Assembly (NCBI GenBank): GCA_005223045.1
Contig: NJBM01000010.1
Coordinates: 140,958-204,957, forward strand
Direction: 5' to 3'
DNA: 64,000 bases
From: Planctomycetes bacterium B3_Pla
GTDB lineage: Bacteria > Planctomycetota > Phycisphaerae > Sedimentisphaerales > Anaerobacaceae
Position numbers and translations under genes: made by a program. Positions within the stretch are counted from its first letter, which is position 1. Each line of letters opens with the position of its first letter. The notes under the pieces are model-generated. The model ran no database searches, had not been told where the DNA came from, and saw only the letters and a program-made list of their open reading frames with translations. Shown piece by piece: positions 17,416-26,353 of the stretch.

Positions 17416-20076
17416 GTGAACCTGGTCAAAGTTGTCTCACTGGATGATGTCCCGTCAAGTGCCGAACAGACAATCGGGCCAAAGGCCATGAGTCTTGTTC
17501 GCCTAAAGAAGATCGGCCTTGCGGTCCCTGCCGGCTTCTGCGTCGCCGAGTCGGCGCTGCGGGAGCATTTAGAATGGAACGATCTTATCGGGCGTTTGAA
17601 ATCGGCTCTGGATAAACTTGCCAAAGCCAAGCCTAAGGCCAGAGGAGTTCTTCTTGCAAACGTGCGGCAGACTATCATAGAGGCGCCTCTGGCAGAGCAG
17701 GTTCGGCGGGAAATAGAGAACCATTACCGCAAACTCGATGCCGAGCGCGTTGCGGTCCGCTCGTCGGGGACCGCCGAGGATTTGCCGGATTATTCCTTTG
17801 CCGGTCAACATGACAGCTATCTGGGCATAGCCAACCTTGAGGATTGCATCGAAGCCGTCAAGAAATGCTGGGCTTCGCTGTGGACGCTGCGCGCTTACGA
17901 GTATCGCCGGAGAAACGGCTTCGACCACCTCAATATCTCCATGGCGGTAATCGTCCAGACGCTCGTTGCCGCAGATGTCTCGGGCGTCATCTTCACGGCA
18001 GATCCAATCACAGGTGAGCGCGGCAACTTGCTGATCGAGGCGTGCTTCGGCCTCGGCGAAGCGCTGGTATCGGGCAAGGTAACACCTGACCGATTCGTTG
18101 TTCGCAAGAAGAGATTGAAGCTGTGGTCTCGCACGATATCGGAGAAGAAACTCGAGTGCGTTCTCGACACGGACGGGTCGATTCAAGAGCACGCCATTGA
18201 AGAAGAGAGATCGATTTCAGTGACTTTGGACAAGCGGCAAATGCGGCGATTGGCAAAGCTCGCAATAAGCATAGAGGCCGAGTTCGGCTGCCCTCAGGAC
18301 ATCGAGTGGGCAATATGTGATAGGAAGATTCATCTGCTGCAATCCAGGCCCATCACTGCTCTGCCGCCGGAAAAGTCCTGGGAGGACCGCCAGATCTGGT
18401 GCGGTAGTCCGGTCAGAGAGGTCATGCCCGACGTCGTCACACCGGTGACGGTTTCCATGCTTGAGGAAATGTTGGCCGGCTTATTCGATCCGATCTTCCA
18501 CCTGCTCTGTGCCGATCGGGGCGATCATCCGACCTTCGACATAATCGCCGGGCGGGTCTACTTCAATGCAAACATCTGGGCTTCGGCCATAGGCTGTCTG
18601 CCCGGAACGGGCAAATTCAACGGCACGACATTTGCGGGCAGCCACAGGGGCCTCCAGGAAGCCACGCGGAGGCTCCAGGTCGCGACGGACAAGGATCTGC
18701 CGGACCTGAAGCACAAGAAGCTCCGGTTCTATCTGAAACTCCCACTGATCATCGTCGGCTCACTTCGCAACACACCGGCCAGAGGCCAGCGCATTCTGGC
18801 TAAAATCGGCGCCGAGACCGAACGGTGGTCCCGCCTGGACGTAGAGAATTTGTCCTGCGACCAGATAATGGCATACCTCGATCAGCTAATGGGGCAGTTC
18901 GCTGAGCTGCTCGGCCACTTTCTGTATCTCTTCAGTATCTTGTCGGCATACCCGGTTCTTCATTGGGTTTGCACAAGATGGCTCTCGGACGACGGCTCCT
19001 GCGCTCCCCAGCTGCTGGCAGGAGTCGGCAACATGGTCGATGCCGTTTCAGGCCTGGATCTCTGGCGGTTGGCTGCCGCGGCGGACAAGAGCGACGAGAT
19101 CAAGGCCCTGATAATGTCCGACGATGATTGGGATACGCTCGAAGGTAAGCTCTCGCAATCCGATCCCGGCAGAGATTTCCTTGAGAGCTGGCTCCACTTT
19201 ATGCACAGTCACGGGCACCATTGTCGCGGCGAACTCGAATTGTACAACCGGCGCTGGTTCGAGACTCCCGATTACATCCTGAAACTCGTCCGAGGCTACA
19301 TGTCTCAGATCGGCAGAATCGATCCGGTTAGCAACCACGCCGAGCGTGCCGAGCAGCGACGGCAACTGGAGCGACAATGCCGCCGGCAGCTCGGCAATCC
19401 CATAAAGCGGCTCATATTCAATCGTCTTCTCGTTCATTCTCAACAGGGCTGGGTCTTTCGCGAGAACGTCAAGAGCGAAGTTGTCAAGCTACTTACGGCG
19501 ATGCGAAGACTGCTCCTTGAGCTTGGCAAGAAACTCGCCGACAAGGATGTGCTTGCCGAGCGGGACGACATCTTCTTCCTGCGACTCGACGAGATGTCAC
19601 CCGTGGTGCAGGGCAGTGCTGGCTTCGATATCCGCAAAGTCATTGCTTCTCGCCGGGCCGAGTATGACAAGAACAGCTTGATCACGCCGCCCGATGTTAT
19701 CTTCGGCAAATTCGATCCTGACGAATGCACCTATCCTGAGCCGGACGAGCAGGCCGAGGTCTTGAATGGCCTGGCCGTCAGCCCCGGCGTCGTAACCGGC
19801 AAGGCCCGCGTGATCCTGAGGGCCGATGACGACGAACATCTGCTTGCCGACGAGATACTCGTGGCGCCGTTTACCGATCCCGGCTGGACCCCCTATTTTG
19901 TGCCGGCCGCCGCAATAGTAATGGACGAGGGCGGAGTGATATCGCATGGCAGCATCATCGCCCGCGAGTACGGCATCCCCGCAGTCGTCAACGTGGGCGG
20001 CGGCACGAAGATCATCAAGACCGGCCAGACAATACAGGTGGACGGCGATCGCGGCGTAGTTACGATACTCCAATAG
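17416..20076 (+). CDS. PEP-synthase / rifampicin phosphotransferase-like three-domain enzyme
   Basis: Three parts: an ATP-grasp domain (about 10-320; GPKAMSLVRLKKIGLAVPAGF, RSSGTAEDLPDYSFAGQHDSYLG, VIFTADPITGERG), a central domain starting near WCGSPVREVMPDVVTPVT, and a phosphohistidine swivel domain at the C-terminus with His844 in GGVISHGSIIAREYGIPAVV. Such enzymes move a phosphoryl group from ATP to a substrate through that histidine. The central domain resembles rifampicin phosphotransferases (VMPxVVTPVT; RENVKSEVVKLL ... DDIFFLRLDEM) more than pyruvate-binding PEP synthases. I chose the GTG at 17416 (VNLVKVVSLDD) because CAGGGAG precedes it and the upstream frame runs through a repeat; this gives 886 residues. 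The substrate is unknown, and antibiotic inactivation is not shown. Confidence 0.85.
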   Translation: MNLVKVVSLDDVPSSAEQTIGPKAMSLVRLKKIGLAVPAGFCVAESALREHLEWNDLIGRLKSALDKLAKAKPKARGVLLANVRQTIIEAPLAEQVRREIENHYRKLDAERVAVRSSGTAEDLPDYSFAGQHDSYLGIANLEDCIEAVKKCWASLWTLRAYEYRRRNGFDHLNISMAVIVQTLVAADVSGVIFTADPITGERGNLLIEACFGLGEALVSGKVTPDRFVVRKKRLKLWSRTISEKKLECVLDTDGSIQEHAIEEERSISVTLDKRQMRRLAKLAISIEAEFGCPQDIEWAICDRKIHLLQSRPITALPPEKSWEDRQIWCGSPVREVMPDVVTPVTVSMLEEMLAGLFDPIFHLLCADRGDHPTFDIIAGRVYFNANIWASAIGCLPGTGKFNGTTFAGSHRGLQEATRRLQVATDKDLPDLKHKKLRFYLKLPLIIVGSLRNTPARGQRILAKIGAETERWSRLDVENLSCDQIMAYLDQLMGQFAELLGHFLYLFSILSAYPVLHWVCTRWLSDDGSCAPQLLAGVGNMVDAVSGLDLWRLAAAADKSDEIKALIMSDDDWDTLEGKLSQSDPGRDFLESWLHFMHSHGHHCRGELELYNRRWFETPDYILKLVRGYMSQIGRIDPVSNHAERAEQRRQLERQCRRQLGNPIKRLIFNRLLVHSQQGWVFRENVKSEVVKLLTAMRRLLLELGKKLADKDVLAERDDIFFLRLDEMSPVVQGSAGFDIRKVIASRRAEYDKNSLITPPDVIFGKFDPDECTYPEPDEQAEVLNGLAVSPGVVTGKARVILRADDDEHLLADEILVAPFTDPGWTPYFVPAAAIVMDEGGVISHGSIIAREYGIPAVVNVGGGTKIIKTGQTIQVDGDRGVVTILQ

Positions 20077-20083
20077 CCAGCCC

Positions 20084-20413
20084 CTACAGCAGCCACTGGT
20101 GCACAAATGCCGCGGCAAGCCAGACCGCCGAGCCGGCACACAGCGCGATCCACAAAGGCAGGCGCTTGTGGAAACAAAGGAAAGCCGCGAGGAAGAACAA
20201 TGTGCTCGGCACAATACCCCACAAAGCGGCTTTGGTGTAATCGGTCATCAAGCTCAAATTGCCGGGATTGTCCTGATAAAGCCAGACAAGCACGATCAGC
20301 CCCGTCAAGGGCATCACGGCGATCAATCCCGCCAGCGTTGGCAGCTTGCGGCCTATAGCGGCACAGATACTGATGACGCAAACACTAATCAATAGCTTGA
20401 TAGCAAATCGCAT
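20084..20413 (-). CDS. DUF3147-like small membrane protein
   Basis: A 109-residue protein with about four hydrophobic segments (LLISVCVISICAAIG; LAGLIAVMPLTGLIVLVWL; ALWGIVPSTLFFLAAFLCF; LWIALCAGSAVWLAAAF). The pattern of a MPLTG-x3-LVWLYQD loop followed by WGIVPSTLFFL fits the DUF3147 family of unknown function. The gene is convergent with the previous one, with stops only 7 bp apart. Confidence 0.75.
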   Translation of the reverse strand: MRFAIKLLISVCVISICAAIGRKLPTLAGLIAVMPLTGLIVLVWLYQDNPGNLSLMTDYTKAALWGIVPSTLFFLAAFLCFHKRLPLWIALCAGSAVWLAAAFVHQWLL

Positions 20414-20491
20414 ACTGAATGGTCTTTTTCGGCCGGCACGTAACCTGGGAAGAGAAGTTTTGAAACTATATATCCGACGCCGAATTCATCG

Positions 20492-20917
20492 TTATTTGAT
20501 GAGTCTGATACTTACCGGATAACTATACTCCTGACCCCGGCTGGCGCTGACCGCTGCCATGATGCAGAAGATTAGGTTCACGATCTCAACCACAGCCATC
20601 AGAATTAACCCTATACACACAACACTCAACAGCCCCGAAATAACCATCGCGATCAACACCGTGAGCTGGAAGTTCAGCGCCTCTTTGCCGTGACGATCCA
20701 CAAACGGCATATCGTCTTTCTTGATAAGCCAAATAATCAGCGGACCAAGAAAACAGATGAAGATGGCCAGTATGTGACATAACATGGCCATATTCACGGC
20801 ATCCTTGCTGACCGGCGCCTGCTCGGCGCCGACGGGCTGTGGTTCACTGACAGGCTGGCCCGTTTGTTCTGCTCCGGCATTTTCCGGAGTCTGCGGATTT
20901 TCATTGGTTTCTGCCAT
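20492..20917 (-). CDS. DUF4870 (Tic20-like) membrane protein
   Basis: A 141-residue protein. The first 40 residues are polar, rich in Glu, Gln and Pro. Three hydrophobic segments follow with the DUF4870 layout: MAMLCHILAIFICFLGPLIIWLIKK, then the conserved FVDRHGKEALNFQ loop, then VLIAMVISGLLSVVCIGLILMAVVEIVNLIFCIMAAV, ending in Y-P-x-S-I-R-L-I-K. The family is widespread and of unknown function. No operon partner is obvious; 139 bp separate it from the beta-helix gene downstream. Confidence 0.88.
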   Translation of the reverse strand: MAETNENPQTPENAGAEQTGQPVSEPQPVGAEQAPVSKDAVNMAMLCHILAIFICFLGPLIIWLIKKDDMPFVDRHGKEALNFQLTVLIAMVISGLLSVVCIGLILMAVVEIVNLIFCIMAAVSASRGQEYSYPVSIRLIK

Positions 20918-21056
20918 AGTTCGACTCCATTCACTTAGACTTTAATCCAATTCAATAAGACCTTCGTCTTCTAACAAAGACTTGTAGAATCGTCAAGCTC
21001 AAAAAAATTCCAATGTGTCAGAGTGACTCCACTTTACAAATGGCGGGGCAGCTCAC

Positions 21057-23039
21057 TTACTCCTGACCTTCTTTACGAAGACGCGGACCGGCGCCGCTGA
21101 CGTCAATTGGTTTTATGCCGAGCTTCAGCGCGGGCGAATCGGCGGCAAAACTCACCGCGCCCTTGTTAAACTCGACCAGGAGCGGATCGGCCAGCACGTT
21201 CCCGCCATCAGGCTCAAAGGCAGCTATGCCCGTTTGGCTATAATTCTTGAGCTTCTTGAGCTGAACCTTGCCTTTGGCTCCAAAAAGCACATTGTTGCGG
21301 AGTGTCGTAATCGCATCCGGATTCTCGAATACGATTTTGCCTTTGGCGTAGATGACATTGTTCTCAAAAGTGTAGTTCGACGATTTTGGAAGCGTGATCC
21401 TGGCGTCTTCGTCGCAGATAAAAACGTTGTTACGGATGGTATTGCTTTTGGCCATGTGGTTGTGAGAAGGCCGGGCGATGCCGACCGAAAGGTTGCCCTC
21501 GACGAGGCAGTTTTCCGACCTTTCATCGAGATAATAGGCCGAGGCGCCGTAGCCGCCGTAGCCGCCGGTATCGATAATGTCACGGATGAAATTGCCTCGC
21601 AGTACGAGGCCCTTGCCGGCGAAGCAGTAGATGCCGCCCCCGTCGTGTAGTTCTTTCATTGCGCGGTAGATCAGATTATGCTCGATTCGATTTCTTTCGC
21701 CGCCGCAGTTGATGGCCGTATAGGGACAATCGTGGATTTCGTTGTGGTTTATCCGGCAGTCCTTGCCGCCGCCCTGCATGGCTATTGCGCTGGGATACGT
21801 CAGACCGATGTCATGGATATGGTTGTCGGCGACGATACATTCGGTTCCACGACACCTGACGCCGCAGGCGCCGGTGTGATGGACGTGACATTTTTCCACT
21901 CGCAGGCCGTTGCCTGATGCTTTGATTCCCTGTCCGCCGACGTTGAAGATTTCCAATCCGATCAGCCGGCAGTTCTCCGCAGAAGTTATTGTGACAGCCC
22001 CATCGAATTTGCCCGCACCGAAGCCGCCCGCCATGAGCGGGGTAGTTGTGATCGAGAGTTTGAGACCGCGGATGGTTATGTCCCTGGCCGGCTCCTCCCG
22101 GCTGCCCTCAATGCGAATTATCGACTCGATGGTTGGAGCGATTACTTCTGCCCTGGTCATGTCCTCTCCGGGCAGAGGCCAATAGACGAGCTTGCCCGCC
22201 GTTCTGTCGAGATACCACTGTCCCGGCTGCGTCATTCCCTCGCGGACATTCCAGATAACGTACCTGTTGACGCCGAACGCGCCCGGTGGGTGGCCGGATG
22301 GACTGGAAAAAGTGAGCGTTTGGGATTCGTTGTCCATAGCAGCCAAGCCGACCAGCGACTCGTCCCACATGTGATAGACGGCTACTTCCGCATTGTTGAC
22401 ATCCAGCCAGGGGCCGAGGTCCTCGGGGTGGTATTTCAGCGTAGTCAACTCCTTGCTCGTGGGTTTGCGCTTCCAGCCGCCGCCCGTCGTGCTCATCCAG
22501 GGTACCTTAAAGCTGCTCAGATGTTTGAAAAAGCCCTTTTCGGGCAGCCGGGCGCGCGGGCAAAATCGCCCGTTCACGACCAATGCCCGGAAATCCCATT
22601 GCCTTTCTTTGACGCCCGGCAATGCGACCGAGTAGAACTTCCCGCCATCCTTTTTCCAGCCGGCTATTTTCTTTCCGCCGTAGAGACTGACGTCGGCCCC
22701 CGGCGCCGATTCTATCGTCAGCCCGGAATCTTCGCCGGTGAGCACAACCGGCTCGTCAAAGAAGTACTGCCCAACCTGGACAACGACTCTTCGCAGACTT
22801 GCAATCTTCTGTTTTCGTACTGTCCGGCAGGCGGCCTCGAGCGTAGCCAGCGGGCCGTCCGTACGGTCTGCATTTGGCTCAGGCAGCAGCCCCGACCATG
22901 AATCATTGCCGTTGACGGCGACAAAAACAGTCTCAGCCCTGGCATTCGACGCCTGAGCCAACAGGCTGCCCAACAGCACTGCAAGCGTAAGAACGCAACT
23001 TCGTGATGACTCAGTCTTTCTCATTCGTTGCTCCGGCAC
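21057..23039 (-). CDS. Exported right-handed beta-helix protein, probable polysaccharide-active enzyme
   Basis: A 660-residue protein with a signal peptide (VLTLAVLLGSLLAQASNARA). The mature start FVAVNGNDSWSG ... DGPLATLEAACRTVRKQK is typical of pectate-lyase-like beta-helix enzymes. A mid-domain with WYLDRTAGKLVYWPLPGED resembles the accessory domain of GH141/GH120-type proteins. Parallel beta-helix coils follow from about 310 (NCRLIGLEIFNVGGQGIKASG; HNEIHDCPYTAINCGG; HDGGGIYCF; NTIRNNVFICD). The catalytic residues cannot be assigned by eye. GH141-like is my best guess, based on layout only. It stands alone on the minus strand. Confidence 0.82.
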   Translation of the reverse strand: MPEQRMRKTESSRSCVLTLAVLLGSLLAQASNARAETVFVAVNGNDSWSGLLPEPNADRTDGPLATLEAACRTVRKQKIASLRRVVVQVGQYFFDEPVVLTGEDSGLTIESAPGADVSLYGGKKIAGWKKDGGKFYSVALPGVKERQWDFRALVVNGRFCPRARLPEKGFFKHLSSFKVPWMSTTGGGWKRKPTSKELTTLKYHPEDLGPWLDVNNAEVAVYHMWDESLVGLAAMDNESQTLTFSSPSGHPPGAFGVNRYVIWNVREGMTQPGQWYLDRTAGKLVYWPLPGEDMTRAEVIAPTIESIIRIEGSREEPARDITIRGLKLSITTTPLMAGGFGAGKFDGAVTITSAENCRLIGLEIFNVGGQGIKASGNGLRVEKCHVHHTGACGVRCRGTECIVADNHIHDIGLTYPSAIAMQGGGKDCRINHNEIHDCPYTAINCGGERNRIEHNLIYRAMKELHDGGGIYCFAGKGLVLRGNFIRDIIDTGGYGGYGASAYYLDERSENCLVEGNLSVGIARPSHNHMAKSNTIRNNVFICDEDARITLPKSSNYTFENNVIYAKGKIVFENPDAITTLRNNVLFGAKGKVQLKKLKNYSQTGIAAFEPDGGNVLADPLLVEFNKGAVSFAADSPALKLGIKPIDVSGAGPRLRKEGQE

Positions 23040-23139
23040 GAATTCGGCACAATTCCCTCGATACCATAATCACGGGCCGATGTTGTTTTTAGCACGAACC
23101 GCTTGAATAGGGCAAGCATAAAACCTCGGTAGTGCCATT

Positions 23140-24018
23140 CTATGCTGTCCCCCGATATCCCCGGAAGCCACCTAACACGGGAAAGAAGAAAAGCAGAATG
23201 TCCCCTTTTGTTATCGTTCTCAAAGAATGATCTATAAGTGATTTTGGCAGACTCATTTTTATGTCTCCCCTGAGACCGCCATAAACAAGCTGCCTCGACA
23301 CATACCATTCATTGTTGATTTTTAGAAAAGGTTTATGTTCGTTCACTATTCCGCTATCAACATCGTTCGGATTTCTGCCGTTGATTGAAAATACAACACC
23401 TGGACGAGTAGGTAATATCCTATTTCTATGCCTATAGAAGAGAACAATGTCCCCACTTCTGCGAAATCTTATACAGCCAAACTTCTTCATCTGCTTCGAG
23501 AGCAACAACATCTCAGAAATTTCGTCTTCTGAAAAGTGTTCCCTCACATTCACTTCATTTGAATCTGCGCCTGGAAAAATAGCTCTGCCCTTTCTGTAAT
23601 GACCAAACCATGACACAGTGATATCTTCTTGTTCGCTATGACTTGTTGCAAATTCTACACAGCTCTTATAGAACTTGTAGTTGCCAGCGGTGATGGCACG
23701 CAGTGTGTACAGATAAGGGATTGAATACCCAATGACGTACAGAATTCCTACCAACAATGGAACAGTCAGAACACAAATACGCACAACTGAAGAGCGTTTT
23801 TCTTCTGAATTTTTAAGACTTAGAGTAGTTGCGTGGGACAGTATTGCCAACAGAGGTGCTGCTAAACTCATCAAAAGGAAAGAAATCGAGAATAGAAAAA
23901 TGTTTCTTAGAAAGAGAAATGAGCCCAAAACCAACACGCCGCATAGCAGAGAGGCCTTTGCCGCGATCATGAGATCTATTGAGCTAATTTTCTTTTTCTT
24001 ATCTCGATTCATATTCAT
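23140..24018 (-). CDS. Membrane protein of unknown function
   Basis: A 292-residue protein. The N-terminus is Lys-rich (MNMNRDKKKKISS), followed by three or four hydrophobic segments in the first 120 residues (LLCGVLVLGSFLFL; IFLFSISFLLMSLAAPLLAIL; VPLLVGILYVIGYSIPYLY). A soluble C-terminal domain of about 170 residues has no motif I recognise. The base composition is visibly more AT-rich than the neighbours, and the gene lies next to a MITE-like element at 24044-24198, which may point to transfer. There is no clear terminator. Confidence 0.65.
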   Translation of the reverse strand: MNMNRDKKKKISSIDLMIAAKASLLCGVLVLGSFLFLRNIFLFSISFLLMSLAAPLLAILSHATTLSLKNSEEKRSSVVRICVLTVPLLVGILYVIGYSIPYLYTLRAITAGNYKFYKSCVEFATSHSEQEDITVSWFGHYRKGRAIFPGADSNEVNVREHFSEDEISEMLLLSKQMKKFGCIRFRRSGDIVLFYRHRNRILPTRPGVVFSINGRNPNDVDSGIVNEHKPFLKINNEWYVSRQLVYGGLRGDIKMSLPKSLIDHSLRTITKGDILLFFFPVLGGFRGYRGTA

Positions 24019-24043
24019 TACTGTAGAGTCTAATAGGGACAGC

Positions 24044-24198
24044 GGGGCTGTTGAACAAGGTGAGATTACTTCGTCGCTACGCTCCTCGCAATGACAAAAG
24101 ATCCATTTTTACGTCATTGCGAGCTAGGCCCCAAGGAGCCGATTCAAAGAATCGCGCGGCAATCTCAGGCTTTGCGATGGGACTTTTTCAACAGCCCC
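24044..24198. mobile_element. MITE-like element with terminal inverted repeats and 5-bp target duplication
   Basis: The ends are GGGGCTGTTGAA (24044-24055) and its exact complement TTCAACAGCCCC (24187-24198), extendable to 16 bp with one mismatch. ACAGC directly flanks both sides (24039-24043 and 24199-24203), as expected for a 5-bp target-site duplication. The 155-bp body carries the TCGCAATGACA/TCATTGCGAG palindrome family also seen at 1471-1558 and 11690-11831. No transposase is encoded, so mobility would need one elsewhere. Confidence 0.78.
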
Positions 24199-24244
24199 AC
24201 AGCCACCTATTAAATTACTGTTTTCTTTCGTTTTTTACTATGCA

Positions 24245-25465
24245 TCATCCGGAATTGTCGTTTTTGTCCACGATTATTTCCGTCGGGCTAAGGAGCTTGT
24301 AGCGTATTGATCGCCAGCGGATGGTTCTGCCGATGGCCGAAGCGATGACGAAGGACAGCAACAGCAGTGACCATGCCCAGCAGGCGAGGATGTCGGCGAT
24401 GCGGGCGGCCCTCATTGCTTGTCGCTCGTGGGCGAGCAATTTGTCGGCCATTCTCTGCCGGATAACCGCCCGGCCCAACTGGTTCGCGAAGAAAATGACG
24501 GGTACTGAGGTAAAAAGGTTCATGTGCTCGTGCCGAATCGTCGCGGCGTAGATTGCCAGGCCGGCTGCGGCCCATATACCCAATACCGAGTACAGACTGC
24601 TGAGAAGTGCAAACCACCAGGTCCTCGGCGCGTATATGCGGGTTATCAGGAATTGTCTGCGGCCGAACTCGAAAAGTCTTGGCCAAGTGGTGGATTCGTA
24701 GGAGGCGACCAGGCAGGCGGGAACGAAAGCCACTTTCATGCCGACCTTCTTGACCGCGGTACTTAGCGACAAGTCGTCGCTGAGGGCCTTGGGCCAGATT
24801 TTGTCGAGTCCGAGTCGGCGAAAGACTTCGACGCGGATCGCCATAGATCCGCCCCAGGCTTGGTTGAAACGTGTGTTGCCGAGGAACTGGGCGACCTTGG
24901 CGTTCATCGCCGACAGCGCCAGGCTGGCAAGGTTGTTCTTGCTCGGCACGAACCAGCGGTAGCCGGTGGCGACGCCGTTCTTTGCCGTTCGGAGCGGATG
25001 GAGAAGGTTACTTAGCCAGTCGCTGCGAACACAGATGTCGGAGTCGGCGAACGCCATGACCTCAATGTCCTCGGCGATTCTTTCGTAGCAGTGCAGCAGA
25101 TTGTGGATTTTCTGACTGCACGATTCTCCCTTACCTGCGACAAGCACCTGCACGTCCTGAGCTTTGGAAGTCTGGCTCAGCCGGTCTCTCAGCTCACACA
25201 ATTCGCCGTAGGCCGGGTCCGCTTCGTCGTCAACGACAAACCACAGCAGATAATTCTCATAGTCCTGGTTGAAGAATGAAGTGATATTTTGGTGAAAAGC
25301 CGAATCAAGGCCCTTGCAGGGTACTATCAATACCGTCCGGGGTCGATACCAGAAACGCTCTCTCTTGAATTTGTGGAGGGCGTAGCGATAGTTTTTATAC
25401 GTCTGGAGCAGCAGCAGCAACTGTGAAGCAATCGCCGCCAGGGCTATGTAGTAGTACCAATCCAT
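24245..25465 (-). CDS. Membrane glycosyltransferase family 2, ceramide-glucosyltransferase-like
   Basis: A 406-residue protein with an N-terminal membrane anchor (residues 5-22), a GT-A domain and C-terminal membrane helices (about 285-385). The donor-binding Asp is in VVDDE (79-81), the DxD is D141-S-D143, and the likely catalytic SDD is 229-231. An RRQFLITR stretch (269-276) stands where the Q/RxxRW motif of processive GT2 or GT21 enzymes lies. The layout matches ceramide glucosyltransferase and hopanoid-type GT21-like proteins, which move a sugar to a lipid at the inner membrane. It follows the kinase and phosphatase genes on the same strand, 39 bp after the phosphatase stop. The substrate is unproven. 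Confidence 0.85.
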   Translation of the reverse strand: MDWYYYIALAAIASQLLLLLQTYKNYRYALHKFKRERFWYRPRTVLIVPCKGLDSAFHQNITSFFNQDYENYLLWFVVDDEADPAYGELCELRDRLSQTSKAQDVQVLVAGKGESCSQKIHNLLHCYERIAEDIEVMAFADSDICVRSDWLSNLLHPLRTAKNGVATGYRWFVPSKNNLASLALSAMNAKVAQFLGNTRFNQAWGGSMAIRVEVFRRLGLDKIWPKALSDDLSLSTAVKKVGMKVAFVPACLVASYESTTWPRLFEFGRRQFLITRIYAPRTWWFALLSSLYSVLGIWAAAGLAIYAATIRHEHMNLFTSVPVIFFANQLGRAVIRQRMADKLLAHERQAMRAARIADILACWAWSLLLLSFVIASAIGRTIRWRSIRYKLLSPTEIIVDKNDNSG

Positions 25466-25504
25466 TCTCTTCTTCTACGTCTCGTGCTCCGGTCGAGTTG
25501 TACT

Positions 25505-26353
25505 TTACGGCAGAGAAGCCAGCGGCACTATCGATTCGATCAACTGCTCAACGGTATAAGACTTTGCCAGGTCAATCGAGAGCAGACGGCCGTGATTGTG
25601 GTTGGAAGAAAGAATTATGAGATTCCTGCCGGCCTGGCGCCATCCCTGCTCTTGAGGCTGGTGGCCGAGGATAAAGATGTCGGCGTCGAATGTCCTGGCC
25701 ATGCTGTCGAGCAGTTCCTGACTGTGTTTTCTGCCCCAGGTCAGCAGATATGCCGAGCCAGGCCTGACCACGTCATTGATTTTTAGATTGTTGTCCAGGA
25801 CTTTGGGGTCGAATTTTTCGACGAGACGGTCGCCGGGCAGCGAGTGCGACAGCCATATTCTATTCTCGCATCTGACTGCCAAAGGCTGTGAGAACAGGAA
25901 CCGCCTGGTTGCAAGCTCGATGCCGCCGAAGGCCTGGCCGAATTCTCTTTCCATAGCGGAGCGCATGGCACGGTTCATTTCTTTGCCCTCTTTCATCACT
26001 TCGCTGTTGTTTATGAAAGCGGTGTCATGGTTTGCCATGATGATGTGGACCCGGTCGGGAAAACACAGTTTGTAGCGGACTGCGTCAAACAACAGCTTGT
26101 ACGACAGGCAACCTCCGTGCGAATCTTCCGGGCCTCCGTGTATGATCTCCTGAAGAACGATGTGCCTGTCGGGATTGTTGGTCAGATCGGCGAAGTCAAG
26201 TATTCTCTCGAAATTTCGCCGGTGTCCGTGGAGGTCACCCGTCGCAATCAGATCACCGGCGGCGGGCAAACGAATGAGATTGCCGCGTCGATACTTGTCC
26301 GCGTTGTTGGCTTCTGCGCCCTTGTTCAGCAGATCAATTATTGTTTGAGGCAT
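25505..26353 (-). CDS. Metallophosphoesterase (PPP-like phosphatase)
   Basis: A 282-residue cytoplasmic protein. The metal-binding motifs of the calcineurin fold are visible: GDLHGH at 39-44, a variant of the second motif (EIIHGGPEDSHGG around 69-81), ANHD (107-110, for GNHE), LSHSLPGD and a late GHQPQ. The divergence in GDxxDRG may mean a changed metal site or substrate. Its start overlaps the kinase gene stop by 20 bp, a strong sign of coupled translation. A phosphatase acting on the same targets as the kinase is a reasonable inference, but Ap4A hydrolases share this fold. Confidence 0.88.
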   Translation of the reverse strand: MPQTIIDLLNKGAEANNADKYRRGNLIRLPAAGDLIATGDLHGHRRNFERILDFADLTNNPDRHIVLQEIIHGGPEDSHGGCLSYKLLFDAVRYKLCFPDRVHIIMANHDTAFINNSEVMKEGKEMNRAMRSAMEREFGQAFGGIELATRRFLFSQPLAVRCENRIWLSHSLPGDRLVEKFDPKVLDNNLKINDVVRPGSAYLLTWGRKHSQELLDSMARTFDADIFILGHQPQEQGWRQAGRNLIILSSNHNHGRLLSIDLAKSYTVEQLIESIVPLASLP

